A DNA stretch of 64,000 nt from Desulfopila aestuarii DSM 18488 (GCA_945863875.1 CAMBBS010000018.1:23714-87713); one strand, 5' to 3'; numbered from the stretch's first letter, positions 32,902 through 42,935 are shown. Program-made: numbers and translations. The notes: generated from the letters alone by a model not told the origin.

Positions 32902-35612
32902 GGGGTATCTCCTCGCGAATTTTCCTCTTTTTTCGGAGGCAAGGGAGAGAAATAACCAATAATGAGCATGAGCACACCGACAACCAAAAAAGAAACAATA
33001 CGGGCGATGGTTGGTGTACCAGAGAGATCGACGACAAAAAGCTTCAACACCACCATAGCCAGCAACATAGCCCCTGCGCCCCAGAGCGGGCGACTCCCCT
33101 TCCGAGCGGCCCAGACCGTAATAGCCAGGGCGCCAAAACCCCAGAGGGCGGCAAGTGCTGCCTGAAAAATCGCCGAGCGATACAAGGCATCAGCATGATA
33201 CGGAATGCCTACATAAAAATGCACCGAACGGGCAACCACACTGTTTACCCAGAAAAAGAAAACAACGCCGAGGGCCCAGAAAGCCAGCTGCACAGGAAGA
33301 CATTTCAGCACATAGCCATTATTTTGTAGGTTAAATAACCACAGGACCAGGGTGATAAGAACGATAAGCCCCGAGATTTCGACTGGATTGATTAGAGGCA
33401 TATAGCTGAGCGGAAAGGGGTCCCCGGCGACGGAAAAAGACACGATGGTCCAGAGCACCAGACCAAGGGCCGGCAGCACACCGCCCACCCCGAGATAGGC
33501 TGAGGCATACCTGCCGACAGGCCAGAAAACACCTCTGCCCAAATACAGGAGCAACAGCAATCCGCCACCTGGAATAAGTGCCCAGCAGCAGAACGACCAG
33601 ACCTCGCTCAGGCCGGACAATCGGCCAACCGCCCTACTGCCCTCGTGGCTCAGGGTTAAGAGTAGAAGCCATAGGCTGCCGAGGTGCCAGGCGATCATGT
33701 TTGGCCTGGGCCAGTTGTCGGCAAAGAGATAAAGAACCCGGTACTGGGTGACAAAGGCCACGGTCCAGGCCACTGCCCCCCAGGCCGCAAAAAGGTGGGA
33801 ACTGGAATACAACCCACCTGTGCTAAGAAGAAAGAGAACCACCATGGCCGGCAGCTGCAGATAGAGCGACAGCTCAAAACGCGGCCATGAAAGTTTTTTC
33901 ACGCCCATCCCTATGAGCATGGAACTCGCACAGCAAAATAACAAAAAGCCATTTGCCTTGTCTCGAGATGCCATCTGCATGTTTACTTCACGCAGCCCGC
34001 CGATATACCACCAGGCGAGTCCGATAATCATCAGCGGCAGGGCGAAATAGTGCTCCCAATTTTTCAATTCGCTGCGATATCGGTCCAGGAAATAACAGGA
34101 AAAAAGCGCGGCAAGCGACAGGAATAGACAACCAAGAAAATATTGATTGGCAAAGGCCGCAGCGGAAAATGGATACCAGACCGAACCCAGAAAGATGTAA
34201 CCGGCCGCCAGTTGCAGCAGGATCCCGAAATGCCGCGCAAGTACCCGCTTCTGCCGGCTCCCGACCCAGACCATCCCGGCACCCTCAAGGGCCCAGATCG
34301 AGGCGGACCACTGTCCATCAAGGGCGAGGGGAATGACAAGACTGCCAAAAACCACGCCCAGGGCGAGAAACGCTTCACACAAGAGGTGCATGGAGAAAAC
34401 AAGTCTGCGCCATAAAACGGTTGCCAGCGTCAAGTAGAAAAGCCCGAGTCCCAGAGCTGAAAAGGCCATGCCGTATGGAAAGTCCTTGACGAGAAAATAC
34501 TGCAGGCCAGAGACGATAAGGGGCAGGCCAAAGACCAGCGACCCATCGATAAACCCGCGAAGGTTGACAGGCTGGCGATGGGCATCAAGGATGGCAATAA
34601 AAACATAAAAAACAAAGAAAAGAACCAGAAAAGGCTCTGTTGACCAAAAGAATTCCGGCTGATAGGCGGTGCTGCCCCAGAGATTGCCGACGGCAAAGGT
34701 GAAGACAAAACCAAGAAGGTTCAGTTCTCGCCACGATTTATACCAGGCAACGCCGAGGATTCCGGCATTGAGCAGGGCATAATAGGAAAAGAGCAGCACA
34801 TGACTGCCGCCGGTGGACATCAGCACCGGTGCGAGAAAACCACCGACAACCCCGAAAACGGCCAGGGATCGGGCCGCCTGCAGGACCGCCAGCATGCACG
34901 ACAGGGCGACAAGACCTACCATGATCAGAAGCGACAGACTTATTGGTAGAAAGTCATACAGTTTTGCGGCGGCAAAAACCACCAGATAGAGGATGCCCAC
35001 CCCGCCGCCCTGCAGCGCGAGACCATAGCCGAAGCGTGTTCGCCGCAGCCACCAGCCGATCCCAAGCATCGCCATGCCACTCGATGCCACTCCGACAAGG
35101 CGAAATTCAAGGGGAATCATATTGCGCTGGGCGGCGTATTTCAGCAAGAAAGCCACCCCGAAAAAAAGGATGATGATACCAGTTTTCAGCACCAGATTGC
35201 CGCTGGTGAAAAAATGGCTGATCTTTGCCGTCAGCTTGTCGGCGCTGACGCCAAGACCACCAAAAAAACGATCGAGGCGTGACTCCTGAACGGCTGACTT
35301 TTTTTCCTCCGCTTTGCGTGACGGTGGAGGCACCCGAACTGGTCGGCCAGGTCCCGGGCGAGACTGCTGCACAAAATCTGCCGGCTCTAAAGAAATTGAT
35401 CCTGGAGAAGCAGGGGGAGAGACGACATCCCGGGCGGCCGTCTTGCATGGCTCCGCGGCTGGTGGTTGAGATTTTTCCAGAAGATGCATTCTTTTGCGCA
35501 AGGACAGAATTTCCGCCGCCAAAAGACCGACCAGACCACCTAAAATGCCGCTGCTCACGCCAAAAGCTGCCGTGCCCAGAAAACCGATCACCAGCCCGAG
35601 AATCAGATGCAT
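32898..35612 (-). CDS. DUF2339 family polytopic membrane protein
   Basis: About 904 residues. A short N-terminal helix (5-35) is followed by a Pro/Ser-rich linker, then some 24 or more closely packed membrane helices from residue about 140 to the end. This is the DUF2339 layout. The ATG at 35612 opens directly into the first helix; an upstream extension is not supported. It forms an operon with the DUF3999 gene. The role is unknown; large size and conserved pairing suggest cell-envelope work. Confidence 0.78.
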   Translation of the reverse strand: MHLILGLVIGFLGTAAFGVSSGILGGLVGLLAAEILSLRKRMHLLEKSQPPAAEPCKTAARDVVSPPASPGSISLEPADFVQQSRPGPGRPVRVPPPSRKAEEKKSAVQESRLDRFFGGLGVSADKLTAKISHFFTSGNLVLKTGIIILFFGVAFLLKYAAQRNMIPLEFRLVGVASSGMAMLGIGWWLRRTRFGYGLALQGGGVGILYLVVFAAAKLYDFLPISLSLLIMVGLVALSCMLAVLQAARSLAVFGVVGGFLAPVLMSTGGSHVLLFSYYALLNAGILGVAWYKSWRELNLLGFVFTFAVGNLWGSTAYQPEFFWSTEPFLVLFFVFYVFIAILDAHRQPVNLRGFIDGSLVFGLPLIVSGLQYFLVKDFPYGMAFSALGLGLFYLTLATVLWRRLVFSMHLLCEAFLALGVVFGSLVIPLALDGQWSASIWALEGAGMVWVGSRQKRVLARHFGILLQLAAGYIFLGSVWYPFSAAAFANQYFLGCLFLSLAALFSCYFLDRYRSELKNWEHYFALPLMIIGLAWWYIGGLREVNMQMASRDKANGFLLFCCASSMLIGMGVKKLSWPRFELSLYLQLPAMVVLFLLSTGGLYSSSHLFAAWGAVAWTVAFVTQYRVLYLFADNWPRPNMIAWHLGSLWLLLLTLSHEGSRAVGRLSGLSEVWSFCCWALIPGGGLLLLLYLGRGVFWPVGRYASAYLGVGGVLPALGLVLWTIVSFSVAGDPFPLSYMPLINPVEISGLIVLITLVLWLFNLQNNGYVLKCLPVQLAFWALGVVFFFWVNSVVARSVHFYVGIPYHADALYRSAIFQAALAALWGFGALAITVWAARKGSRPLWGAGAMLLAMVVLKLFVVDLSGTPTIARIVSFLVVGVLMLIIGYFSPLPPKKEENSRGDTP

Positions 35613-35646
35613 CGTCTCTCCAATAGTTAGCGAAGTTTGTTTGCTG

Positions 35647-36228
35647 TTAGCGGATAAGCACAGCCGCTTCCCTGTCGCCGGGAAGATCTCTTTGCCGCAG
35701 ATAGGCACGGATTTTTTCTTTCTCCGCCGCCGATTTTTTCTGTGCCAGGTTGGCCTTGGCGGAAAGGGACAGAGGCCGCACAGCCACCACCGTACAAAAG
35801 TTTACCGCCGGAGTATCGGTATTAATTCCGGCAAACTGCACGTCGTTTTCATGGCTGGCCATCAGCGCGTTGAGCGCACCGACCTTTTCAGCCATTTCTT
35901 CGACGATTTTCGCCTGGCCTCGAATAACGACGCTCTGGTAAAATTGCCCGACATCACAGACGGGCAGAGCGGGGTCATAGGCTGTGTCGAGATAGGCAAG
36001 CGGAATATCCACCTCAAAACACACTTTTTCATGACGCCTGATGTTGTCGAGCTTCTCCCCTTGCGTACTGCAATGAAAATAGATGCTTCCCTGCCAGTAC
36101 ACATAATTGACCGGCGTAATGTAGGGGTAACCGTCCTCACCGAGTGTCGCCAGCCGGCCTACCCTCGCTTTTAGCAAAATACCTTCAATTTCCGTTTTCT
36201 CTGTTATCTCATTCTGATTTCTGCGCAT
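35647..36228 (-). CDS. Pyridoxamine 5'-phosphate oxidase-fold (NimA-like) flavoprotein
   Basis: 193 residues. The FMN-binding split-barrel pattern is seen in ARVGRLATLGEDGYPYITPVNYVYWQGSIYFHCS, then GEKLDNIRRHEKVCFEVD and YQSVVIRGQAKIVEE. This is the PNPOx/NimA-like group, small flavin proteins sometimes reducing nitro compounds or binding haem. AGGAG seven bases before the ATG at 36228 sets the start. It lies just upstream of the DUF2339 gene on the same strand and may share its transcript. Confidence 0.8.
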   Translation of the reverse strand: MRRNQNEITEKTEIEGILLKARVGRLATLGEDGYPYITPVNYVYWQGSIYFHCSTQGEKLDNIRRHEKVCFEVDIPLAYLDTAYDPALPVCDVGQFYQSVVIRGQAKIVEEMAEKVGALNALMASHENDVQFAGINTDTPAVNFCTVVAVRPLSLSAKANLAQKKSAAEKEKIRAYLRQRDLPGDREAAVLIR

Positions 36229-36330
36229 CTCTTTTCTCCTGCCGTACATCTTCCTTTATATAGCAAGACCGCATACCCGAAACAGCTTGGATCCCGATTC
36301 TTACTATGCATTTCATCGGTTATCGGCTTT

Positions 36331-37023
36331 TCACCAGAGCAAAAAAAGTTCCTCGATGCCTTTTTTAGCGTACTTCGCCATGGCCAAATATGCTTCATCG
36401 GCAAACGGCTGCCCCTCGGCAGTCGCCTGAATCTCAATCCAGCGGCCATCGCCGGCCATGACAAAGTTGGCATCGGTTTCCGCCGACGAATCTTCACTGT
36501 AATCGAGATCAAGAATCGCATTCCCGTTCAATATTCCGGCAGAAATAGCAGCCACCGGCATAATATTCGGCAGACTCCCCAGCCGGCCTTCGGCAACAAG
36601 CTTTTGTAAAGCATCTCTTAATGCCAGTGCCCCCCCGGTAATGGCTGCCGTGCGGGTTCCACCGTCAGCATTCAAAACGTCGCAGTCAACGCGAATGGTC
36701 CGCTCGCCAATTGTCGCCAGATCGACCATCATACGCAGACTCCTGCCGATCAGACGCTGAATTTCCATGGTTCTCCCGGATTGTCCATTGGTCTCACGTC
36801 TGTATCGACTGTTTGTTGCGCATGGCAGCATGCCGTATTCGGCGGTTATCCACCCCTGACCGGAGTCCTTTAAGAAAGGCGGCACCTTTTCTTCTATGGA
36901 CACGCCGCAGATGACATGGGTATTGCCCATGCGAATAAGCACAGATCCATCAGCCTGGGGCTGCAAGCCTCGTTCAATGGTGATTGGCCTGAGACCGTCG
37001 GGTTTTCTATTATTACTTCGCAT
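36331..37023 (-). CDS. rph: Ribonuclease PH
   Basis: 230 residues, slightly shorter than the usual 238-250. It has the family order [70 protein letters not shown] and [20 protein letters not shown]. It trims tRNA 3' ends using phosphate; the GTRTAA phosphate-binding and Asp metal residues are present. AGGAG precedes the ATG. The usual partner, a non-canonical purine NTP pyrophosphatase, is absent. The C-terminus ends just after KGIEELF, the normal family end. Confidence 0.92.
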   Translation of the reverse strand: MRSNNRKPDGLRPITIERGLQPQADGSVLIRMGNTHVICGVSIEEKVPPFLKDSGQGWITAEYGMLPCATNSRYRRETNGQSGRTMEIQRLIGRSLRMMVDLATIGERTIRVDCDVLNADGGTRTAAITGGALALRDALQKLVAEGRLGSLPNIMPVAAISAGILNGNAILDLDYSEDSSAETDANFVMAGDGRWIEIQATAEGQPFADEAYLAMAKYAKKGIEELFLLW

Positions 37024-37585
37024 ACTGCTCCTGTATAAAATTATGGCCTGCCTGAAATTATCGACTTTCGACGTGTGAACTCTCGTCTTAAGCGGCTGTC
37101 CGAGAATAGGACATCCTCGGACAGCCTCCTCTTCTGAAAATGTGCAGGGTCATTGTACGCTTTGCTTTGAATAAACGCAACTCAGGCCCGATATGCCACC
37201 AGGGCACATCAGACCTGAAAAAATAAAGACGATCTTTCCCGCCTGAAAAGAATCGTAAATAGTATAAACGGACTATTCCTGCAAGACCTTCCGCACCTTG
37301 TTCAGAATCCCTTCACCAATTTTCGGCCCCCATTCCGCCTAGACCGGCTCGTTCTCGTCATTCGTCAAAAATGAGCCCACACCTAATTATATTAATGCAC
37401 TAACATATCTATCCTAATTTTATTTCTTTCATTATGCTATTTCAGGCATTTACTTCATAAAAATGATTCACGAACACGGATTATTCATGGTATGGAAAAT
37501 GGCATTCATACAGGACAAATCATTTCGCAAAATATCCGACGAAAGGATTTTTCTCAGTTCTCATCCACTCAATGGAGGCCCGCCA
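37024..37585. other. Intergenic region with a long hairpin
   Basis: About 560 bases upstream of rph and of the TRAP gene. An 11-bp perfect stem GGCTGTCCGAG / CTCGGACAGCC lies at 37094-37126, without a T tract. The 37380-37460 part is AT-rich and probably contains the TRAP gene promoter. No gene was recognised. Confidence 0.45.
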
Positions 37586-38622
37586 ATGAAGAAGCTCTTT
37601 ATCGTTTTACTGCTCGCACTCTGTTTACCGGGTGCGATTTTCGCCGCGGAAGAAGAAAAAAATCCGCTGGAGGCCTGGCAGCCGGCATTTGATCCGAGTA
37701 AGGCCGATTTCACCTATATTCTTTCCAATGTTTCACACCCGGTCATCAAGGCGTCGGTGTGGGATATCGTATTCGTGACAGAGTCTGGGAAAAATCGGCA
37801 GGCCGACTCTATGTCGACTTTCGTCCCCTGAGCCAGCTTGGCGGCGAGAAGGATGTTATCAGCAAGCTCAAGCTGGGTGCCATTCAGGGCATGATGAGTT
37901 CCTCGGTTGCCGCGGCCAATGTCTCCGACCTCCTCGGCATCGTCAATCTTCCCTACGTCGTTGACACCTTTGACAAACTCGACAAGTTCAGAAATACTCC
38001 TGAACTATGGCAGTCCTTAGCCGATGGTGCACTAAAGCAAGGCCTTTTCGTCGCCGACATAACCGGTTATGGTCCCTGCGGCCGGGCGACCACCACGCCG
38101 GTCCGGACCATAAAAGACGCGAAAAACACCAATTTCCGTATTGCCGAAGCCCCTGTGAATACAGCTACCTACAAGGCCTGGGGACTAAAGTTCACCGTAA
38201 TGCCCTGGCCGGATGTGCCGCAGGCACTGCAGACAGGGGTCATTACCGGCCTTGACCACACCGCCATCGTCTGTAATATCACCAAAAAATTCACCATCGC
38301 CAATAATTTTACCGAACTCGATTACGCCCAGGGCCTGTTCGTTCATTTGATCAATAACAGATGGTTCAACAAGTTACCGCAGGACCTGCAGGAAATCCTG
38401 CTTGCCGCTATCACAGAAGAGAGCGAAAGCAGTCGTGCCCTGACCCGCCTGCAATACGACGACCAAATGTCTAAAGCCCAAAAGGAGGGAGTTGAATTCA
38501 TCAAGCTGTCCGACAATGACATTAACCAGCTGAAAAAAATGGCCGAACCGGTATTGCAGGACTGGAGCAAAAAAATCGGCCCGGAGTACCTTGCCAAAGG
38601 ACGAGCAGGGTTGGGCAGCTAA
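37586..38622 (+). pseudogene. TRAP transporter solute-binding protein (DctP-type), frameshifted
   Basis: A signal peptide (MKKLFIVLLLALCLPGAIFA) starts at ATG 37586. The normal reading HPVIK continues in a second frame from about 37755 as GVGVGYRIRDRVWEKSAGRL, through GYGPCGRATTTPVRTIKD and PQALQTGVITGLDHTA to the stop. The joined product of about 345 residues has a normal DctP length, so one indel near 37750-37757 separates it into two frames. No DctQ or DctM genes are nearby, so it is also an orphan. Either a sequencing error or a recent pseudogene. Confidence 0.78.
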
Positions 38623-38968
38623 TCGATACAACGCGTCTTTCCCAACTGTAAGAAAGAGAAAGTTTCAACACCCTCCATATTATTGATACTTTCTCTTCCA
38701 CGGCCCGGCGCCATCGGGTGAAAACCGGCCCTGTCTGCACCATACCTCCTCGACATCAATGCTTTAATGGACTATTTTGTCCTCACACCTGCTTAAATCA
38801 GTTGACCATTGATATTGTCCGCCATATCCTCCATAGTACATGTTTCGGAAATAGATCGGCGAAAGGATCGAAAAAGCAGTTGAGATGCTGCGTCGACATT
38901 TTGCTCAATCTGGTGAGTGTCTTTGCGGTATTGTTCCAGGTTAGAAAAACTGCTTATCGAATTCGTCT
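38623..38968. other. Intergenic region with weak hairpin
   Basis: AGAGAAAGT (38655-38663) pairs with ACTTTCTCT (38688-38696), a possible weak terminator for the preceding gene, but without a T run. The remainder should hold the promoter of the metal-efflux operon; I see no clear metal-regulator operator. Confidence 0.4.
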
Positions 38969-39961
38969 ATGGGTTTCGTTACAAATATGCTTATCGAAAA
39001 TACACCAATACAGCGACATGACCATACGTTCGGCCAGGATTTGAAGCGCCGGGGAGAATCGCGCACCCTCATCGTTATCGCGATTACTGCCGCCATGATG
39101 GCCGTTGAACTGGTCGCCGGCATCATTTTCGGTTCCATGGCCCTCCTGGCCGATGGGCTGCATATGGCCTCGCACGCTGTTGCCCTCGGCATCAACGCCT
39201 TTGCCTATATCTATGCACGGCGCAACGCTCGTAATGTCCTGTACAGCTTCGGCACCGGGAAGGTCAATGCGCTTGGCGGCTTCACCGGCGCGGTGCTGCT
39301 GGCGGTATTTGCCTTAATAATGGCGGTTGAAAGTTTTCATCGACTGATCAACCCCATTGAGATCATCTTTAATCAAGCGATTGCCGTTGCTCTCCTGGGC
39401 TTGATGGTCAATGGCATCTCTGTTTTTATCCTTGGCACCAATGATCATGCGCATGACCTTGGCGACCATCACCAGAGCCACGACCATGACCACAACTTAA
39501 AATCAGCCTACCTCCATGTCCTGGCCGACGCCCTGACGTCCATTTTAGCAATTTTCGCACTACTCACGGCAAAGTATTTCGGCCTGATCTGGATGGACCC
39601 GGTCATGGGCATGGTCGGAGCCCTTCTGGTGGCCCGCTGGTCCATTGGTTTGCTCGGCTCGACGAGTGGCGTATTGCTTGATCGCCAGGCACCGTCCAGC
39701 CTCCGCCATGAAATTAAGGAAAGAATGGAAGCAGACGACGACACCCGGGTTACCGATCTTCATGTCTGGTCCATTGGACCGGAGATCTACTCTGCGCTCA
39801 TCTCGGTGACTGCCCATCAACCTGCCACACCGGCGGAGTACAAGACGCGCATTCCCGCAAGTCTTGGGCTTGTCCATGTCGCCATCGAGGTCCATGAATA
39901 CCCACAAGATGTTGCAACATTGCAGATTATCGACCAAGACCAGGCGGGAGAGAGACAATGA
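38969..39961 (+). CDS. dmeF: CDF cobalt/nickel efflux protein, DmeF-like
   Basis: 330 residues with six helices and a C-terminal cytoplasmic domain. Metal-site motifs are MALLADGLHMASHAVALG (helix II) and HVLADALTSILA (helix V). A His-rich loop (DHAHDLGDHHQSHDHDHN) between helices IV and V and an N-terminal His pair (QRHDHTFG) are typical of the DmeF Co/Ni subgroup, which exports divalent metal in exchange for protons. The following CBS gene overlaps its stop by four bases. The start lacks a strong ribosome binding site; ATG 38990 is an alternative. Confidence 0.85.
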   Translation: MGFVTNMLIENTPIQRHDHTFGQDLKRRGESRTLIVIAITAAMMAVELVAGIIFGSMALLADGLHMASHAVALGINAFAYIYARRNARNVLYSFGTGKVNALGGFTGAVLLAVFALIMAVESFHRLINPIEIIFNQAIAVALLGLMVNGISVFILGTNDHAHDLGDHHQSHDHDHNLKSAYLHVLADALTSILAIFALLTAKYFGLIWMDPVMGMVGALLVARWSIGLLGSTSGVLLDRQAPSSLRHEIKERMEADDDTRVTDLHVWSIGPEIYSALISVTAHQPATPAEYKTRIPASLGLVHVAIEVHEYPQDVATLQIIDQDQAGERQ

Positions 39962-40428
39962 AATCGACTGCAGCCGGCATCATGACGACTAACTTTCCGA
40001 CCCTGCTCCCCGAAACTCCGCTCACTGACGCCATTCGCCTCTTTCGTCAATCCTCCCGGCAACATGGTCGGCGGTTGTTCGGCATCATCGTCACCGATAA
40101 AAATCAACATCTGGTCGGCATGCTGTCGATGTACGATATTCTGCTGTATATGCGGCCAAAACACATTCAGGTCTGGGGTGCCATGGAGGATCTCGACGTC
40201 GCCGGATTGATCGATGCCGCCGGCAGCCGTCTCAAAGCAATCCAGGTCGGAGATATCATGACCCCGGAAGTGATTACCGTCGGCCCCAATGTTGATCTGT
40301 TTATGGTCCTTGATATCATGATCAAAAAACATGTCCGCAGGCTGCCGGTGGTGGAAGACCAGCGCATTATCGGTGTTGTCTATATTTCCGACCTGTTCAA
40401 CCACCTGCTGGAGCGAATCGGCGACTGA
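39958..40428 (+). CDS. CBS-domain pair protein
   Basis: 156 residues made of two CBS motifs: AAGIMTTNFPTLLPETPLTDAIRLF... and GDIMTPEVITVGPNVDLFMVLDIM...RRLPVVEDQRIIGVVYISDLF. CBS pairs bind adenosyl ligands such as AMP or ATP and regulate partner proteins. Its ATG overlaps the stop of dmeF, indicating coupling, so it may sense cell energy for the metal exporter or for other targets. This link is inference. Confidence 0.85.
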   Translation: MKSTAAGIMTTNFPTLLPETPLTDAIRLFRQSSRQHGRRLFGIIVTDKNQHLVGMLSMYDILLYMRPKHIQVWGAMEDLDVAGLIDAAGSRLKAIQVGDIMTPEVITVGPNVDLFMVLDIMIKKHVRRLPVVEDQRIIGVVYISDLFNHLLERIGD

Positions 40429-40525
40429 ACAAAACACTCTCGATCGGTGCGGCTGTGGCGCAGGGAACGTATTCATCCTTCGCGTTTGATTTTACAAAAA
40501 AGAATTTTTTACGGCTGGAGTAATT

Positions 40526-41419
40526 ATGGTACAGGCCAACACCCTTAGAAATCTCAGTGTCCATAAAGCCATGCGGCGGCAGGTTATTTGCCTTGAGCAA
40601 AACAAAACCATCGGCCACGGCATCAGTACCATTATCAAGCATAAGGTAAACGCTCTTCTCGCTGTTGATGCCGAGCTGCAGCCGGTCGGCGTGGTGTCAA
40701 AAACGGATATAATGGGCGCCTATTATGCAGGACTGCCGATCGATTCCCCTCTTGAGTACATCATGCTCTCGCCGCCGCTTTTTTGTAAAGCCGGTGACTC
40801 CCTGGAAACGGCTCTCGAGCAGATGCGCACCAGCAAGGTCTACCGCCTGTATGTCGCCGATGACCAGTCGGGGGAACTCGTCGGCGCCCTGGCATACCCC
40901 GACATCGTCGGACTTCTCTACCAATACTGCCACCAGTGCCCCTACAGCCGGCTCAATCGAGAAAAGCAACCGGGTGACAAAGAAGACCTGCTGCGTTTCA
41001 GGGTTCGGGAACTGATGACAAGCGGCGTAAAAAGTCTGCCCATGGATGCGACCTTGACAACGGTGATGGAGGCCCTCTCGGCATATAGATTCGGGGCCAT
41101 GCTCATCACCGATAATAACGGCCGGCCCGCCGGCGTTTTATCGAAAACGGATCTGGCCCTTACCTATAAGCATGGCCTCGCTCCGTCGGCCGCCGTCCAG
41201 GAGGTTATGTCCACCCCGGTGCACGCCTGCGACGCCGATGCATTACTCGAAGCGGCCATAAAAGAGATGATTCTGGCGGATATCCACAGATTGTTCGTCC
41301 ATGAAGGCGATACAAACACTCTCATCGGCGTCCTGTCCCTGACGGATGCGGCCCGCGGTCGCTCAGGTTCATGTCATGGCTGCGTGTCCAGCCGCATCAA
41401 GGTTGAAGACCATGCTTAA
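40526..41419 (+). CDS. Four-CBS-domain protein
   Basis: 297 residues with four CBS motifs in two tandem pairs (starting near residues 8, 75, 165 and 228), each ending in the GVVSKTDI / GVLSKTDL-type turn. A small Cys/His-rich insert (QYCHQCPYS) lies between the pairs, near residue 133, and the C-terminus contains SCHGC. Cys pairs like these could bind zinc or be redox-active. TGGAG precedes the ATG. It follows the shorter CBS protein by about 100 bases in the same direction. Confidence 0.82.
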   Translation: MVQANTLRNLSVHKAMRRQVICLEQNKTIGHGISTIIKHKVNALLAVDAELQPVGVVSKTDIMGAYYAGLPIDSPLEYIMLSPPLFCKAGDSLETALEQMRTSKVYRLYVADDQSGELVGALAYPDIVGLLYQYCHQCPYSRLNREKQPGDKEDLLRFRVRELMTSGVKSLPMDATLTTVMEALSAYRFGAMLITDNNGRPAGVLSKTDLALTYKHGLAPSAAVQEVMSTPVHACDADALLEAAIKEMILADIHRLFVHEGDTNTLIGVLSLTDAARGRSGSCHGCVSSRIKVEDHA

Positions 41420-41500
41420 CACAACAGCGATTTTGACACTCTCTCCCAGGAAAAATGGTAACTGCATGACAATACAGAAACTTAATTCAGAGGAAAGCTC

Positions 41501-41797
41501 ATGGGTATACTAGCACTTGTCCCCTGTGATATGCACAGCCGGGGAAAATATCTCAGCAACAGGAAGCTCCCGACTAGCTATATGGCTGATTTTACGCTGA
41601 TGGGTTTCGTCGTGGACCGCTACCAGGAAGCTCACACCCTTCTCATCTCAGCTGGCTACCGGATCGTTGAACAGGACGGAGGATCCGATATCAGCATCAC
41701 CAGCCCAGGACACCTGTTAGAAATCAAAGCGCTCTTGACCGCCCACGGTATTCAATGCAACTTTTCCGATGTTGCCGACACTCTCTATCAGGCCTGA
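41501..41797 (+). CDS. Small ACT-like hypothetical protein
   Basis: 98 residues. From residue 28 the order MADFTLMGFVVDRYQEAHTLLISAGYRIVEQDGGSDISI followed by LLEIKALLTAHGIQCNF resembles a beta-alpha-beta ACT-type regulatory fold. GAGGA precedes the first ATG; ATG 41582 is an alternative that would leave only the ACT-like part. It sits between the CBS genes and the universal stress gene. Function unknown. Confidence 0.5.
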   Translation: MGILALVPCDMHSRGKYLSNRKLPTSYMADFTLMGFVVDRYQEAHTLLISAGYRIVEQDGGSDISITSPGHLLEIKALLTAHGIQCNFSDVADTLYQA

Positions 41798-42096
41798 TAG
41801 TTTGCCGGCTGCCAGGTGGGCGGCTCTGCTCCATTCGACCATATCGACGGTATCGTAAAAAACCATAATCAGCGGCCTGACCTATCGCTTGACATGCACC
41901 TGCCTGTGTCTAATTCTTTACTGTTAATGCTGCTTTACTACTGCGCAGGCTATGAGAGTCACAACGAACCCAAGACCAACGACGTCAGCAAAATAAAACG
42001 TAAAATCCGTCCTAAGCTGTAAATCCATCCGTCCCGATGCCCGGCTTATCCAGGCATTAGGCGGTCAGGATCCTACCCTCAAGCTGGAGAGAAAAA
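41798..42096 (+). other. Intergenic region before the stress protein
   Basis: About 300 bases. CTTGACATGCACC near 41890 could be a -35 box with an AT-rich sequence 17 bases on. ATGCC...GGCAT near 42038-42058 forms a small hairpin. A 68-codon frame at 41816 has no protein-like features. Confidence 0.35.
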
Positions 42097-42600
42097 ATGT
42101 TGCCAAAAATTGAGACCATCCTCTATACCACCGGCCTTGGCGCCGGCGCTCCGTACGTATTTCGCTACGCCCTGGCGCTGGCTCGTCAGCATCAGGCGAA
42201 GATCGTCGCCGTCCATGCCATGGAACCCCTCTCCTCTTTTGGCCGGAGCCTGGTTGAACAATATATTTCCCATGAGAACTCGGTAGAAATGCACAACAAG
42301 GCACGGGAGTCGGTCAGAACGAAAATCAAAGATCGCGTGCAAGAACTCTGCACAAGCGAATGCGAAAACGCCCCGTCCTGCGAAAGTATCGTCGCTTCAA
42401 TCCATGTCATTGAAGGTTATCCCGATCAGGTTATTCTTAATCTAGCTAAAGAATGCTCCGCGGATATGATCGTCATGGGTACCCAGGGCCACAGCCTGGT
42501 CGATGAAGTTTTAGTGGGAAGCACAACCCGTAAAGTGCTGCATAGTGCTGACAAACCGGTTCTTGTTGTAAAGATTCCCAAAGATTATACCGAGGAATAA
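42097..42600 (+). CDS. Universal stress protein (UspA family)
   Basis: 167 residues with one Usp domain. The nucleotide-binding signature GTQGHSLVDEVLVGSTTRKVLHSADKPVLVV (seen in pieces near residues 128-158) is the ATP-binding subgroup motif G-2x-G-9x-G(S/T). An unusual Cys pair (CTSECENAPSC) lies near residues 86-97 and could bind metal or respond to redox state. GGAGAG precedes the ATG. Its position after the CBS genes suggests a shared energy or stress response. Confidence 0.85.
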   Translation: MLPKIETILYTTGLGAGAPYVFRYALALARQHQAKIVAVHAMEPLSSFGRSLVEQYISHENSVEMHNKARESVRTKIKDRVQELCTSECENAPSCESIVASIHVIEGYPDQVILNLAKECSADMIVMGTQGHSLVDEVLVGSTTRKVLHSADKPVLVVKIPKDYTEE

Positions 42601-42803
42601 GTAACCATCGCCGGCTGAATCCATGACCTATCAGGAAAAGGCAGTCGGCCGGTATGGCCGAAAAGGAAATAGCTGAGGATGAATTGCGAGAAGGTAAATA
42701 TCAGCAGGACGAATATCACGACCACCAGGAGAGCGGATAAGGCATCGACATAGCCTGACCATATACTCGACGACTGCTGAGAATATCGGTCTCGGGATGC
42801 CAT
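42585..42803 (-). pseudogene. MotB-like/OmpA-type stator protein, N-terminal fragment
   Basis: Starts at ATG 42803. The first 50 residues (SSSIWSGYVDALSALLVVVIFVLLIFTFSQF) are the membrane anchor of the MotB-like proteins that pair with MotA/ExbB-like channels. The peptidoglycan-binding C-terminus is missing; the frame runs into unrelated residues and ends inside the 3' end of the stress gene on the opposite strand. A deletion has joined the fragment to that gene. Confidence 0.65.
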
Positions 42804-42935
42804 TTTGTCTCCCACGATTGACGAGCGGGGCCAGGACTATCGTTGGACGGCCCGGCGGGTTTCTCTTGGCACTGTGCATCCAGATGGCTGTTCGTCAGGC
42901 GCTACTTCCGGATCAATTCGGCTAACTACGCCCGG

